Source: a bacterium (GTDB lineage Bacteria; Hydrogenedentota; Hydrogenedentia; Hydrogenedentiales; SLHB01). From it: 12,937 bases of DNA. Positions 1 through 7,151 of this stretch are shown in pieces. Where the stretch lies: contig JAAEQP010001331.1 of NCBI GenBank assembly GCA_024231375.1, forward strand, positions 1 through 12,937, given 5' to 3'. The translations under genes were made by a program, and so were the position numbers. The notes under the pieces were generated by a model. The model searched no databases and had not been told where the DNA came from. It was given only the letters and a program-made list of their open reading frames with translations. Positions within the stretch are counted from its first letter, which is position 1, and each line of letters opens with the position of its first letter.

Positions 1-397
1 GCGTGCCTTTGCGTTCTCTGCGTCTCGGAGTTGAAGTCCGGGTTCCGGTCTTTCCGGCGCGCCGGGGAGGGTGCCGGGTACACGAGATCCTTCGCGTTGC
101 TCAGGATGACGGGGAGGGCGTGGCGTTCTTCGTGAGGATCTCGCGTGCCGGTGGGGCCGTGGGGAGACTGGAGACCTTTCGCTCGGAGGATGGGGTGAGA
201 ACTGGGCAAGCGCACGCACTCAACCGGGCCGCCGTGGTCACCAAGTCTTGTCAGGTGTGCCACCTTCAAGCGGCAGCTTGTGGGTGTCCGGATTCACGAT
301 GGGCAACCGCAGAGGTTGGCCTCGCCGCCCGTACGTGGTAGCATAGGTCAACTCGGGCCTGCACGGTTCTGGCCCGTCGTACAAGGGGGGACGTTGC
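1..397. other. Non-coding lead-in with dispersed-repeat-like motifs
   Basis: No convincing gene is seen in this stretch. The open frames here are arginine-rich or compositionally odd translations with no recognisable domain. Two segments look like intergenic repeat debris: TTTGCGTTCTCTGCGTCTC at 8-26 and GAGATCCTTCGCGTTGCTC at 84-102, the latter followed by AGGATGACG. From memory, very similar strings recur in intergenic DNA of many unrelated bacteria; this has not been checked. The right end carries a weak promoter candidate and the ribosome binding site of the beta-propeller gene. Confidence 0.5.
316..344 (+). promoter_or_regulatory. Weak candidate promoter for the beta-propeller gene
   Basis: TTGGCC at 316-321 and TAGCAT at 339-344 are separated by 17 nt, each matching four of six consensus positions. 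The TG at 336-337 makes an extended -10 (TGG-TAGCAT). Transcription would begin near 351, about 47 nt before the start codon at 398. Matches this weak also arise by chance in GC-rich DNA, so this is only a candidate. Confidence 0.25.
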
Positions 398-3300
398 ATG
401 TCTCAGCATACCCGTATCGCCACGCTTCTCGTCGCCGGTCTCATCCTCGCCTCGCTCCCGACAGGAGCCGCAGCCGAAGACTGGCCCACCTACCGACACG
501 ACCACGCACGGAGCAACGCCACCGGCGAGCAACTCTCCGCGCCGCTGGCGCCGCAGTGGACCTTCCTCCCGTTGCACGCGCCCCAGCCCGCTTGGTCGGA
601 ACCCGCCAAGGAGAAACCGCGGGTTCGCTTCGACGAGGCCTTCCACGTGGCGGCCGTGGGCGACGCCGTGTTCTTCGGATCGTCGGCCGACGGCAAGGTG
701 TACTGCCTCGACGCCGCGACCGGCGCCGTGCGTTGGACGTTCATCACCAACGGCCCCATCCGCGTCGCGCCCACCGTCGTTGACGGCCGGGTCTACATCG
801 GGTCCGACGATGGGAACGTCTACTGTCTCCAGGCTTCCGACGGCGCCGAAGTGTGGCGGTCGCGCGCGTCCTTTGCCGACGACAAAGTCCTCGGCGCAGG
901 CAAAATGACCTCGCTCTGGCCCATTCGCACCGGCGTACTCGTCGACAACGGCGTCGCTTACTTCGGCGCCGGCGTGTTCCCCAACGAGACCACCTTCGTA
1001 TGCGCCGTCGACGCCAAGACCGGCGCACGCCTCTGGTGCAACGACAGTTTCGGCCAGAAAGGCTACTCCCTGGAATTCGGCGGCATTTCGCCGCAAGGCG
1101 CGCTCCTGGCCTCCGACAGCACCCTGTTCGTACCGTCCGGCCGCGCCATGCCCGCCGCCTTCAGCCGCGACACCGGCGATCTGCTCTACTACTGCCCGCC
1201 CGGCGGCAAAGTCGGCGGCACCTGGGCCCTGCTCACGGGCGACCGGCTCGTGGCGGGTATGGAACGCAAGCACGCCTACGACACCGCCACGGGACGACAG
1301 GCCCACGACAACGCCTACGCGTGGTTCCCCGGCCTTCAGTTGGTCGTGACGGACAAGCACGCCTACACGCTCATGTTCGACGAATTGGCCGCCATGGACC
1401 GCGGCGCCTTCCAGGCCGCAAGCGAGTGGCGCAACGGCGTCGTCGCGGAACTGGACGCGGCGAGCCGCAAGCGGGCGCCTCTCGACAAGAAGGCTCGCGC
1501 GGGAACCCTGTCCGAAGCAGAGAAAGAGCAGCTCAGGGTACTCAAAACCGAGATGGAGCAGCTAACCACCGAACGGAAACGAATCGAAGACGGCGTCTTC
1601 CGCTGGCGTCGACCCTGCACCCATCAGGACGCCCTCATTCTGGCCGGCGACACCCTGTTCGCCGGCGGAGAGAGTTCCGTGTCCGCCGTACATGGGATTA
1701 CCGGGCAAGACCTGTGGTCCGCGCCGGTCAACGGCAAGGCCTGCGGCCTCGCCGTGGCCAACCAACGCCTCTTCGTCAGCACCGAGACCGGGGCAATCCA
1801 GTGTTTCGCGTCGGGCGACGCACGCGATGCCGTGGTCAAGCAAGCCGCGGAACCCTTGGGCGCGAGCGAGGGGCGGATCGTGGCCGCTGCCGAGGCCATC
1901 CTCGAGCAGACCGGCATCGACCGCGGATTCTGTCTGGTCTACGGATGTGGTGACGGACGCCTCGCCTACGAACTCGCCAAGCGTTCCGATCTGTATATTG
2001 TCGGTGTCGACGACGACCCTGCCGCCGTGGCGAAGGCGCGGGAGAACTTCGACGGAGCCGGCCTCCTGGGCGTACGGGGCGTCTTTGACGTATGCGATCT
2101 GAACGACCTCCCCTATGCCGACTACTTTGCCAACCTCATCGTCTCCCAACGCATGATGGGGGCCACCAAACTCGTCGGCAATGCCAGTGAGCTGGTTCGC
2201 GTGCTCAAGCCCTGCGGTGGAACCGTCTGCATCGACGCGGCCATCGGCGATCCCGCCGCGTGGCCCATATCCGGTAGCGTCATCGCATCGAGCCGGTCCG
2301 GCGACGACAATCTGGTGACCGGCGTTCGCGGCGCGTTGGAAGGCAGCGGCTCGTGGACCCATCAGTACGCCGATGTGGCAAACACCGCCTGTTCCGGCGA
2401 TGAACTGGTCCAGGGCCCCTTGGGTGTGTTGTGGTACGGACGGCCAGGACCCGAGAACATGGTGGAACGCCATGCACGTCCGGCTGCGCCCGTTGCTATG
2501 GATGGACGCATGTTCGTGCAAGGCGAAAACGTCGTCATGGCCTACGACTCGTACAACGGACTCGAACTGTGGCGGCGTGCCATTCCGGGCGCCCTGCGCG
2601 CGCGCGTCGACTCGGACATGAGCAACATGGCCGTGCAACCCGACGGGTTGTACGTTGCCACGGAGACCGAGTGCTTCCGCCTCGACCCGGCCACGGGCGA
2701 TGTGATGCTCACCTACTCGCTTCCGAAAAGCGTCGACGGCAAAGCGCGTCGCTGGGGGTATCTGGCCTGTCACGACGGCATCCTCTACGGAACCCTCGCC
2801 GAACCTCTCACGCGTCCATACGGGCAAGCGTGGTGGGCGGCCGTCACCGGCGAGTCCGAGAACCGTCCCGATGTGGCCGAAGTGTCGGAACTGCTGGTCG
2901 CGGAAAAGGACCCCAACCCACGCGACTTCTGGTCCTTCGAGCAACGTGGAAAGATGTGGCACGGCATGACCTCCTGGCCGGCCTGGGGCAGCGTGGCGAG
3001 CCCCGTGGGCGCGGTGACCGAACGCATCATGGGCGGCGACGCCTTCTTCGCCCTCGATGCGGCGACGGGCGATCTGCTCTGGCGCTTCGACGGCGATGAT
3101 ATCGCCCACCCCGCTATCACCATCGGCGACGGCGCCGTATTCCTTGCGGACTGCACCGTCACCCCAACGGAGAAGGACGAGGCCCTCGCCGGGCACGAGC
3201 GCCTGATTGAAGCCGGCGCGGTTCAGAAATCGGACACCCATTACAATCCGAAAGACGCCGACGTGCGGCGCGTCGTGGCCCTGGATGCACGAACCGGCGA

Positions 3301-4486
3301 GAAACAGTGGGAACACGTCGTCGATCTCACCGAGTGCGGCGGCGACCGCATGGGCATGGCCCACAGCGACGGGCTCGTTCTGTTCCTCGGATGCTTCAGC
3401 AACCACGACCGCAATCTGTTCAACAAGGGCACACTCAAGTGGCGGCGTATCACCGCGCTCAACGCGTCGGACGGCGTGTTGGCCTGGTCCAAACCCCTGA
3501 ACTACTTGCGTCGTCCCGTCATCGTGGGCGACGAGATCCTCATCGAGCCCCGCGCGTGCGACGTTCGCACCGGCGCGGTCAAGAAACGCATCCACCCCCT
3601 GACCGGTCGCGACGAAGAGTGGGAGTACGTGCGCCCCGGCCACTGTTGCAGCGCCACGTCCGCGTCGGCCAACATGTTCTTCCTGCGCGGATACTTCCTC
3701 TGGTACTACGACCTGAAGAAGGACCAGGGCATGTTGCCCTTCGGCGGCATCCGTCCCGGGTGCTGGATCAACACCGTTCCGGCCGACGGCGTCCTCCTGT
3801 TTCCCGAAGCCAGCGCGGGCTGTACCTGCTCCTATCCCATTCGGTCTACGGTCGTGATGCATCCCAAGAAGCAACAGACCACGTGGGCCATGTGCGTCCA
3901 ATACGGTGATTTGACTCCCGTGAAGCAAATGGCCGTGAACCTCGGCGCGCCCGGCGACTGGCGCGATGCCGACGGCGCCATGTGGTTTGGGTACCCCCAT
4001 CCGCCCAGCACGTCGTGGCACCCCTACGGCGTCGATTTCCGGTTGAAGGAGAAGTTCATCGGCGAAAGCGACTACACCTGCCGCAGCTTCCAGGGCGAAA
4101 CCTTCGCCGATATGGAACGCCCGTGGCTCTACGCTTCCAGTGCGCGCGGCCTGACCAAGTGCGAAGTGCCTCTTCTTGAGGAAGGCCAAGGCCCCGCGCG
4201 CTACACCGTGCGCCTCCATTTCGTGGAGACCGAAGTCACCGCGCCCAAGACGCGCGTGTTCGAGGTGCGGCTCCAAGGGAAACGGGTCCAGAAGAATCTG
4301 GACATCTTCCGCGAGGCAGGCGGCGCCAACATCCCGCTCGTCAAAGAATTTACCGGCGTGAAGGTGGACAAGGACTTGGTCCTGGAGTTGCTCCCGCGCA
4401 GCGAAGAGCCCGGACCCGACCAAGTGCCCATCCTGAGCGGAATCGAAGTGATTCGGGAAGAGTTCGTGGTGGCAGCAGCAGGCTGA
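398..4486 (+). CDS. Secreted PQQ-like beta-propeller protein with embedded SAM-methyltransferase-like domain and C-terminal malectin-like domain
   Basis: This encodes 1362 residues. The start ATG follows an AAGGGGGG Shine-Dalgarno (383-390). A Sec signal peptide with probable cleavage after AAA (residues 24-26) implies export. The mature protein opens with DWPTYRHD, usual for planctomycete-type PQQ-like propellers. Repeats of the type VYCLDAATGAVRW and FFALDAATGDLLW occur at about residues 85-490 and 650-1075. A helical, charged insertion lies at about 345-400. Between the propeller parts, residues 508-617 look like a Rossmann methyltransferase, with motif I YGCGDG (515-520) and an acidic GVDDD after strand 2. 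Conserved-looking cysteines follow at 1083, 1084, 1122, 1142 and 1144. Residues about 1240-1358 resemble malectin-like carbohydrate-binding folds (YTVRLHF...). No CxxCH heme site was seen. The substrate is unknown, and true PQQ binding is not implied. It converges with the ATPase gene downstream. Confidence 0.9.
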   Translation: MSQHTRIATLLVAGLILASLPTGAAAEDWPTYRHDHARSNATGEQLSAPLAPQWTFLPLHAPQPAWSEPAKEKPRVRFDEAFHVAAVGDAVFFGSSADGKVYCLDAATGAVRWTFITNGPIRVAPTVVDGRVYIGSDDGNVYCLQASDGAEVWRSRASFADDKVLGAGKMTSLWPIRTGVLVDNGVAYFGAGVFPNETTFVCAVDAKTGARLWCNDSFGQKGYSLEFGGISPQGALLASDSTLFVPSGRAMPAAFSRDTGDLLYYCPPGGKVGGTWALLTGDRLVAGMERKHAYDTATGRQAHDNAYAWFPGLQLVVTDKHAYTLMFDELAAMDRGAFQAASEWRNGVVAELDAASRKRAPLDKKARAGTLSEAEKEQLRVLKTEMEQLTTERKRIEDGVFRWRRPCTHQDALILAGDTLFAGGESSVSAVHGITGQDLWSAPVNGKACGLAVANQRLFVSTETGAIQCFASGDARDAVVKQAAEPLGASEGRIVAAAEAILEQTGIDRGFCLVYGCGDGRLAYELAKRSDLYIVGVDDDPAAVAKARENFDGAGLLGVRGVFDVCDLNDLPYADYFANLIVSQRMMGATKLVGNASELVRVLKPCGGTVCIDAAIGDPAAWPISGSVIASSRSGDDNLVTGVRGALEGSGSWTHQYADVANTACSGDELVQGPLGVLWYGRPGPENMVERHARPAAPVAMDGRMFVQGENVVMAYDSYNGLELWRRAIPGALRARVDSDMSNMAVQPDGLYVATETECFRLDPATGDVMLTYSLPKSVDGKARRWGYLACHDGILYGTLAEPLTRPYGQAWWAAVTGESENRPDVAEVSELLVAEKDPNPRDFWSFEQRGKMWHGMTSWPAWGSVASPVGAVTERIMGGDAFFALDAATGDLLWRFDGDDIAHPAITIGDGAVFLADCTVTPTEKDEALAGHERLIEAGAVQKSDTHYNPKDADVRRVVALDARTGEKQWEHVVDLTECGGDRMGMAHSDGLVLFLGCFSNHDRNLFNKGTLKWRRITALNASDGVLAWSKPLNYLRRPVIVGDEILIEPRACDVRTGAVKKRIHPLTGRDEEWEYVRPGHCCSATSASANMFFLRGYFLWYYDLKKDQGMLPFGGIRPGCWINTVPADGVLLFPEASAGCTCSYPIRSTVVMHPKKQQTTWAMCVQYGDLTPVKQMAVNLGAPGDWRDADGAMWFGYPHPPSTSWHPYGVDFRLKEKFIGESDYTCRSFQGETFADMERPWLYASSARGLTKCEVPLLEEGQGPARYTVRLHFVETEVTAPKTRVFEVRLQGKRVQKNLDIFREAGGANIPLVKEFTGVKVDKDLVLELLPRSEEPGPDQVPILSGIEVIREEFVVAAAG

Positions 4487-4500
4487 TCGCGCGACCACAA

Positions 4501-4562
4501 GCGAAAGACCGGGACTGTCCCAAGCGGAGTCCGCCGTAGGCGGACGAAGACGGGACTGTCCC
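4501..4562. repeat. Intergenic repeat module 2, copy A (hairpin flanked by GGGACTGTCCC palindromes)
   Basis: Two perfect 11-bp palindromes GGGACTGTCCC (4511-4521 and 4552-4562) flank a perfect 7-bp hairpin, GTCCGCC (4529-4535), loop GTA, GGCGGAC (4539-4545). A diverged copy lies at 6151-6210. There the hairpin arms TCCGCC/GGCGGA are kept with loop GAA, while the flanking palindromes have decayed. Confidence 0.7.
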
Positions 4563-4612
4563 TGGCCTTTTCGCGGCTTCGCCGAAGTGCAGACTTCTTC
4601 AACAGTCTCGCC

Positions 4613-4704
4613 GTAGGGCCGCACTTTGCCGCGGCTGGTTCGTGGTCGGTGCAGTCCCCGTAGGGTGCGTCGAACGAAGGTCGGAGACCGAGAGAGCACG
4701 CACC
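4613..4704 (+). repeat. Intergenic repeat module 1, copy A
   Basis: This 92-nt segment starts at GTAGGGCCGC and aligns along its length with 6017-6110 in the same orientation; identity looks roughly 80 percent by eye. It can fold: outer arms GGTGCGT (4664-4670) and ACGCACC (4698-4704) enclose GGTC (4679-4682), loop GGA, GACC (4686-4689). Its right end runs into a 19-nt string (4695-4713) that reappears at 6252-6270 with one mismatch. Confidence 0.75.
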
Positions 4705-4774
4705 ATTCCCACTGTCTCTGGCCTTCTTCACTGCGTCTCGCGGAGGATGCGCCCGGCTGCTGAGGCGCCCCCCG

Positions 4775-5926
4775 TTACCTGTCCAGGAGCCCCTGGCCCA
4801 CCACCAGGGTCTCCCCTTGGGCCATCTCCAGTTCGATGGAGGGTTCACCGGACCATTCCGCGATCCGGTCCGCCAACACGCGCGAGTGCGTCGTGATCCA
4901 GAGTTGTGATTCGCGTGACGCTTCCACAATCAGTTGAGCCAAGGGCTCGATGAGGTCGGGGTGAATGCTCGTCTCGGGTTCGTTCAACGCGATGAGTGTC
5001 GGCGGTTGGGGCGACAACAACGCCGCCAACAAGCACAGATACCGGAGCGTACCGTCCGACAACTCCCGCGCCTGGAACGGCCGTACGATGCCCGGCATGC
5101 GCAGCCCCACAGTGAACCGCGCTTCACGCGAATCGCCGGGAAACTCCAGAATCGCCCCAGGGAACGCCTTGTCTACCGCACGGGCCAGTTCTTCGCGACG
5201 ATTCGCCGCCACCACCGTCTGCAACGCCGCCGCCAGATCGTCGCCATCCGGACTCAACGTCGGCGTCATCGCCACCACCTGCGGCTTCCGCAACGGCGAA
5301 TCCCCGTCCGTCCGAAACTGATGATAGAACCGCCACCGCACCATCTCCTGCCGCAATGCCGACAACTCCGGATACCGATGGGGTTCGCGGATCTGCGACA
5401 GGGCCGATTCCGATTCCATCAGCGGGAGCCGGTGGGTGATGCGGGTGCCGTCTGCGTCGCGCAGGTTCGCGGCCGCTTCCTCACGCTCCAGGAACACGAT
5501 GGTCCGGCCCCGGTCCGGCGCGTACCGCACCTTCTCCGTCTTGATCGACGGGTCCAGCGGAAACCCCAATCCACCGCAAGTCTCCAGGCCTGCAGCGCCC
5601 TCGCCCGCGTCGGGCGGATAGGATCCGCCGGACTTGGGCAGCCCCGCCGTCATGTCGAAGGTCCAATCGTCGACGCGGACCCCCAGTTCCATCCGCACCG
5701 ACCCCTTCTTCCGGGGTCCCGCCCACAACACCGACGGCATGCCGCCTTCACTCGCAAGCGCGCGCGCCAACGTCCCGCGTGCCGCAGCCGCCAACAGTAC
5801 GATGGCGCGGTACAGATTGCTCTTGCCACACCCGTTGGGACCCACAAGGACATTGACCCGCCCCAGCGGCAACCGGATGTTGCGCACCGAGCGGTACCCC
5901 TTTACCCACAGTTCCTGGATCGCCAT
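4775..5926 (-). CDS. RecF/SMC-like AAA family ATPase
   Basis: This encodes 383 residues. The N-terminus (IQELWVKGYRSVRNIRLPL) is the typical opening strand of RecF/OLD/SMC-type ATPases. It is followed by the Walker A motif GPNGCGKS at residues 29-36. The C-terminal half has a signature-like LSDGTLRYL (289-297), a Walker B segment LIALNEPETSIH (N315, E316) and the H-loop ITTHS (H347). The usual Walker B aspartate is Asn here; I recall Asn being common in this predicted-ATPase family (COG4637-like), so it need not mean inactivity. The two ABC half-motifs are about 250 residues apart, with no long coiled coil between, so this is a compact single-domain ATPase. No nuclease (TOPRIM) domain is seen. 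The family has no firm role; DNA repair, defence or a stress function are possibilities only. The ATG is preceded by GGGGGA about 11 nt upstream. It lies on the same strand as TetR but 342 nt away. Confidence 0.88.
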   Translation of the reverse strand: MAIQELWVKGYRSVRNIRLPLGRVNVLVGPNGCGKSNLYRAIVLLAAAARGTLARALASEGGMPSVLWAGPRKKGSVRMELGVRVDDWTFDMTAGLPKSGGSYPPDAGEGAAGLETCGGLGFPLDPSIKTEKVRYAPDRGRTIVFLEREEAAANLRDADGTRITHRLPLMESESALSQIREPHRYPELSALRQEMVRWRFYHQFRTDGDSPLRKPQVVAMTPTLSPDGDDLAAALQTVVAANRREELARAVDKAFPGAILEFPGDSREARFTVGLRMPGIVRPFQARELSDGTLRYLCLLAALLSPQPPTLIALNEPETSIHPDLIEPLAQLIVEASRESQLWITTHSRVLADRIAEWSGEPSIELEMAQGETLVVGQGLLDR

Positions 5927-6016
5927 CGCCCGTCATCCCCCGCCGGTTCGTGTGTCACCACACTAGCCGATCCACCAGGGAACGGTCCAGAGCATTTGCC
6001 GATCAGGCCATCTTCG

Positions 6017-6110
6017 GTAGGGCCGCGCTCCGTCGCGGCCGGCTTGTGGTCGGTGTGGTCCCCGTAGGATACGTCGAACGGAGGTCGCAGGCCGAGAGGC
6101 AGCACGCGCC
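6017..6110 (+). repeat. Intergenic repeat module 1, copy B
   Basis: This 94-nt segment starts at GTAGGGCCGC and matches 4613-4704 in the same orientation. Shared blocks include GTGGTCGGTG, TCCCCGTAGG and CGTCGAACG. The outer hairpin arms seen in copy A (GGTGCGT/ACGCACC) are not preserved here (GATACGT/ACGCGCC), although the inner GGTC-type core partly is. Confidence 0.75.
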
Positions 6111-6150
6111 GTGGAGCCGTTGAGAAAGGCATATGCGCAGGAGAGCAGGA

Positions 6151-6210
6151 GCGAGAAAGCGGGACTGACGCAAGCGAGTCCGCCGAAGGCGGAGGAGACG
6201 GGTCTGTTAG
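6151..6210. repeat. Intergenic repeat module 2, copy B
   Basis: This is a diverged copy of 4501-4562. GCGAGAAAGCGGGACTG matches GCGAAAGACCGGGACTG. The hairpin TCCGCC (6179-6184), loop GAA, GGCGGA (6188-6193) is retained. The flanking palindromes have decayed to GGGACTGACGC and GGGTCTGTTAG. Confidence 0.65.
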
Positions 6211-6268
6211 CTTCACTCGCGGCCCAAACGCCCGGCTGGGACTCCTACGACAGCACGCACCATCCCCA

Positions 6269-6955
6269 CTACGCTTCGCTGGGCGTGTCCTCAGAGGACG
6301 GATCATCGGCCGACTGCTTGATGTAGTAGTCGATGTACTGTCTCAGCATGAGCTTCACCTCGGCCATGGCGGCATCGGCGTTTTCGGGATACCACATGAG
6401 AGCTTTGTCCATCACGCTACCGGCCGTCTCGAGAATGATGAGCGCCCTGGTCTGAAGCTCGCGGCTGGACCCTTTTACCCCCAGTTCAGCCAGCAACGTA
6501 GCGGCGAACTCACTCTGCCGCGAATCGCGTTCGTAATCGATCTGGGCCAGTGTGGCATTGCTCTGCATGGCGCGCGTGACAGCAGCAGCTCCCTTGACCG
6601 TTCGGTTGAATTCAAATGCCGTGTCAACCACCTGGTCCATTGTATCGCGCCAATCGACTTCATCGCGACGCTCGTAGATCGAGTCGAGCTGTTCCTGCTG
6701 CTGCTCCGCGAACTGCTTGGCCAAAGCATGAAGTAAGGCAAGTTTGTTGGGAAAGTAGTGGTAGAGCGTCGCAATGTTAACGCCGCTTCGCTCTGCCACG
6801 CGTTCGGTCGTCAGGTTCTCGGACCCCTCATCGTCCAACAGCTCCGCCGTCGCATCCAGGATCTTCTCCACGGTCTGCTTCGCACGGTTCTGAAGCGGAC
6901 TCCGCCGAGGTTGCAATTCGACCGGGAGTGTTGTTTCAGCGCCTTGTTCGCCCAA
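6269..6955 (-). CDS. TetR/AcrR family transcriptional regulator
   Basis: This encodes 228 residues and begins at TTG (6955-6953). The TTG is supported by an AAAGGGG Shine-Dalgarno ending about 10 nt upstream, and no ATG occurs in frame before the DNA-binding domain. Residues about 24-72 form the TetR N-terminal helix-turn-helix: a VEKILDATAELL helix, then LTTERVAERSGVNIATLYHYFPNK, where the YHYF(P)NK end of the recognition helix is diagnostic. The C-terminal two-thirds is helical ligand-binding and dimer material with no recognisable ligand class. Such proteins are usually dimeric repressors released by a small molecule. A near-perfect palindrome overlaps its ribosome binding site, which suggests autoregulation. 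It is divergent from the prepilin gene. Its stop codon sits in a repeat fragment shared with the other intergenic region. Confidence 0.92.
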   Translation of the reverse strand: MGEQGAETTLPVELQPRRSPLQNRAKQTVEKILDATAELLDDEGSENLTTERVAERSGVNIATLYHYFPNKLALLHALAKQFAEQQQEQLDSIYERRDEVDWRDTMDQVVDTAFEFNRTVKGAAAVTRAMQSNATLAQIDYERDSRQSEFAATLLAELGVKGSSRELQTRALIILETAGSVMDKALMWYPENADAAMAEVKLMLRQYIDYYIKQSADDPSSEDTPSEA

Positions 6956-6963
6956 AGCTTGTA

Positions 6964-6984
6964 AACCCCTTTGTTAAAGGTGTT
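6964..6984. promoter_or_regulatory. Candidate TetR operator over the TetR ribosome binding site
   Basis: The arms AACCCCTTT (6964-6972) and AAAGGTGTT (6976-6984) are reverse complements at 8 of 9 positions, with a 3-nt spacer GTT. Read on the minus strand, the AAAGGGG Shine-Dalgarno of TetR lies inside it. Size and symmetry fit known TetR-family operators (roughly 15-24 bp, often autoregulatory). The assignment to this regulator is inference. Confidence 0.45.
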
Positions 6985-7105
6985 GCGAGGCCGATCACCC
7001 CAGCGGGTGGCGCATCTGCGCGCCTCGACACACCGCAATGCCTAATCCCTTCGGCCCGGCCAACTAGTGCCATAGTATCACACTTCCGAGACCACGCGCC
7101 CCAAT

Positions 7106-7123
7106 GTCAAGCGTTCCCTTGAC
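7106..7123. promoter_or_regulatory. Inverted repeat GTCAAG-N6-CTTGAC holding back-to-back -35-like boxes
   Basis: GTCAAG (7106-7111) and CTTGAC (7118-7123) are perfect inverted arms around CGTTCC. The right arm contributes to the forward -35 TTGACT (7119-7124). The left arm contributes to TTGACA on the minus strand (7110-7105). No matching minus-strand -10 was found 16-18 nt away (the sequence there reads GGAAGT-like), so only the forward promoter is supported. The dyad could instead be a regulator site. Confidence 0.35.
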
Positions 7124-7147
7124 TTTTAGGAGTATATGCGCTATCCT
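7119..7147 (+). promoter_or_regulatory. Sigma-70-type promoter for the prepilin transcript
   Basis: The -35 TTGACT (7119-7124, five of six consensus bases) and -10 TATCCT (7142-7147, four of six) have the ideal 17-nt spacing. The local sequence is AT-richer than its surroundings. The predicted transcript start is near 7154, which gives a leader of about 185 nt before the prepilin ATG. Confidence 0.6.
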
Positions 7148-7151
7148 GCGG

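Larger units (their letters stand above)
4487..4774. other. Convergent intergenic region filled by modular repeat copy A
   Basis: This gap lies between the ends of two convergent genes and contains no supportable gene. It holds a hairpin module (4501-4562), a short palindrome CTTCGCCGAAG (4577-4587), an inverted repeat AGACT/AGTCT (4591-4608) and a 92-nt module (4613-4704) that recurs at 6017-6110. No classical terminator with a T-run was found. The repeat hairpins could act as a bidirectional transcription barrier, which is inference. Confidence 0.6.
5927..6268. other. Intergenic region with modular repeat copy B
   Basis: No gene is supportable between the ATPase and TetR genes. The region contains module 1 copy B (6017-6110), module 2 copy B (6151-6210) and the 19-nt module 3 (6252-6270), which runs over the TetR stop codon. 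The order of modules differs from that at 4501-4713. No clear promoter for the ATPase gene was recognised on the minus strand. Confidence 0.6.

Noticed and set aside
3..341. 112-codon plus-strand frame at the left edge
   Set aside because: It spans repeat-like DNA, lacks a ribosome binding site and any domain, and overlaps the promoter candidate of the next gene.
4511..4562. CRISPR-like pair of direct repeats (GGGACTGTCCC twice, 41 bp apart)
   Set aside because: Only two short copies occur, the unit between them is itself a hairpin found elsewhere, and no cas genes are present.
1562..4699. Long minus-strand open frame (over 1000 codons) opposite the beta-propeller gene
   Set aside because: It is a GC-rich shadow of a well-supported gene, with no recognisable domains and biased Val/Gly/His/Arg composition. 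The plus-strand frame has a signal peptide, a ribosome binding site and clear repeats.
7099..7110. Minus-strand promoter for TetR based on the perfect TTGACA at 7110-7105
   Set aside because: At 16-18 nt spacing there is no acceptable -10 (GGAAGT-like). The GATACT further on is 25 nt away, so the match is not supported as a promoter.
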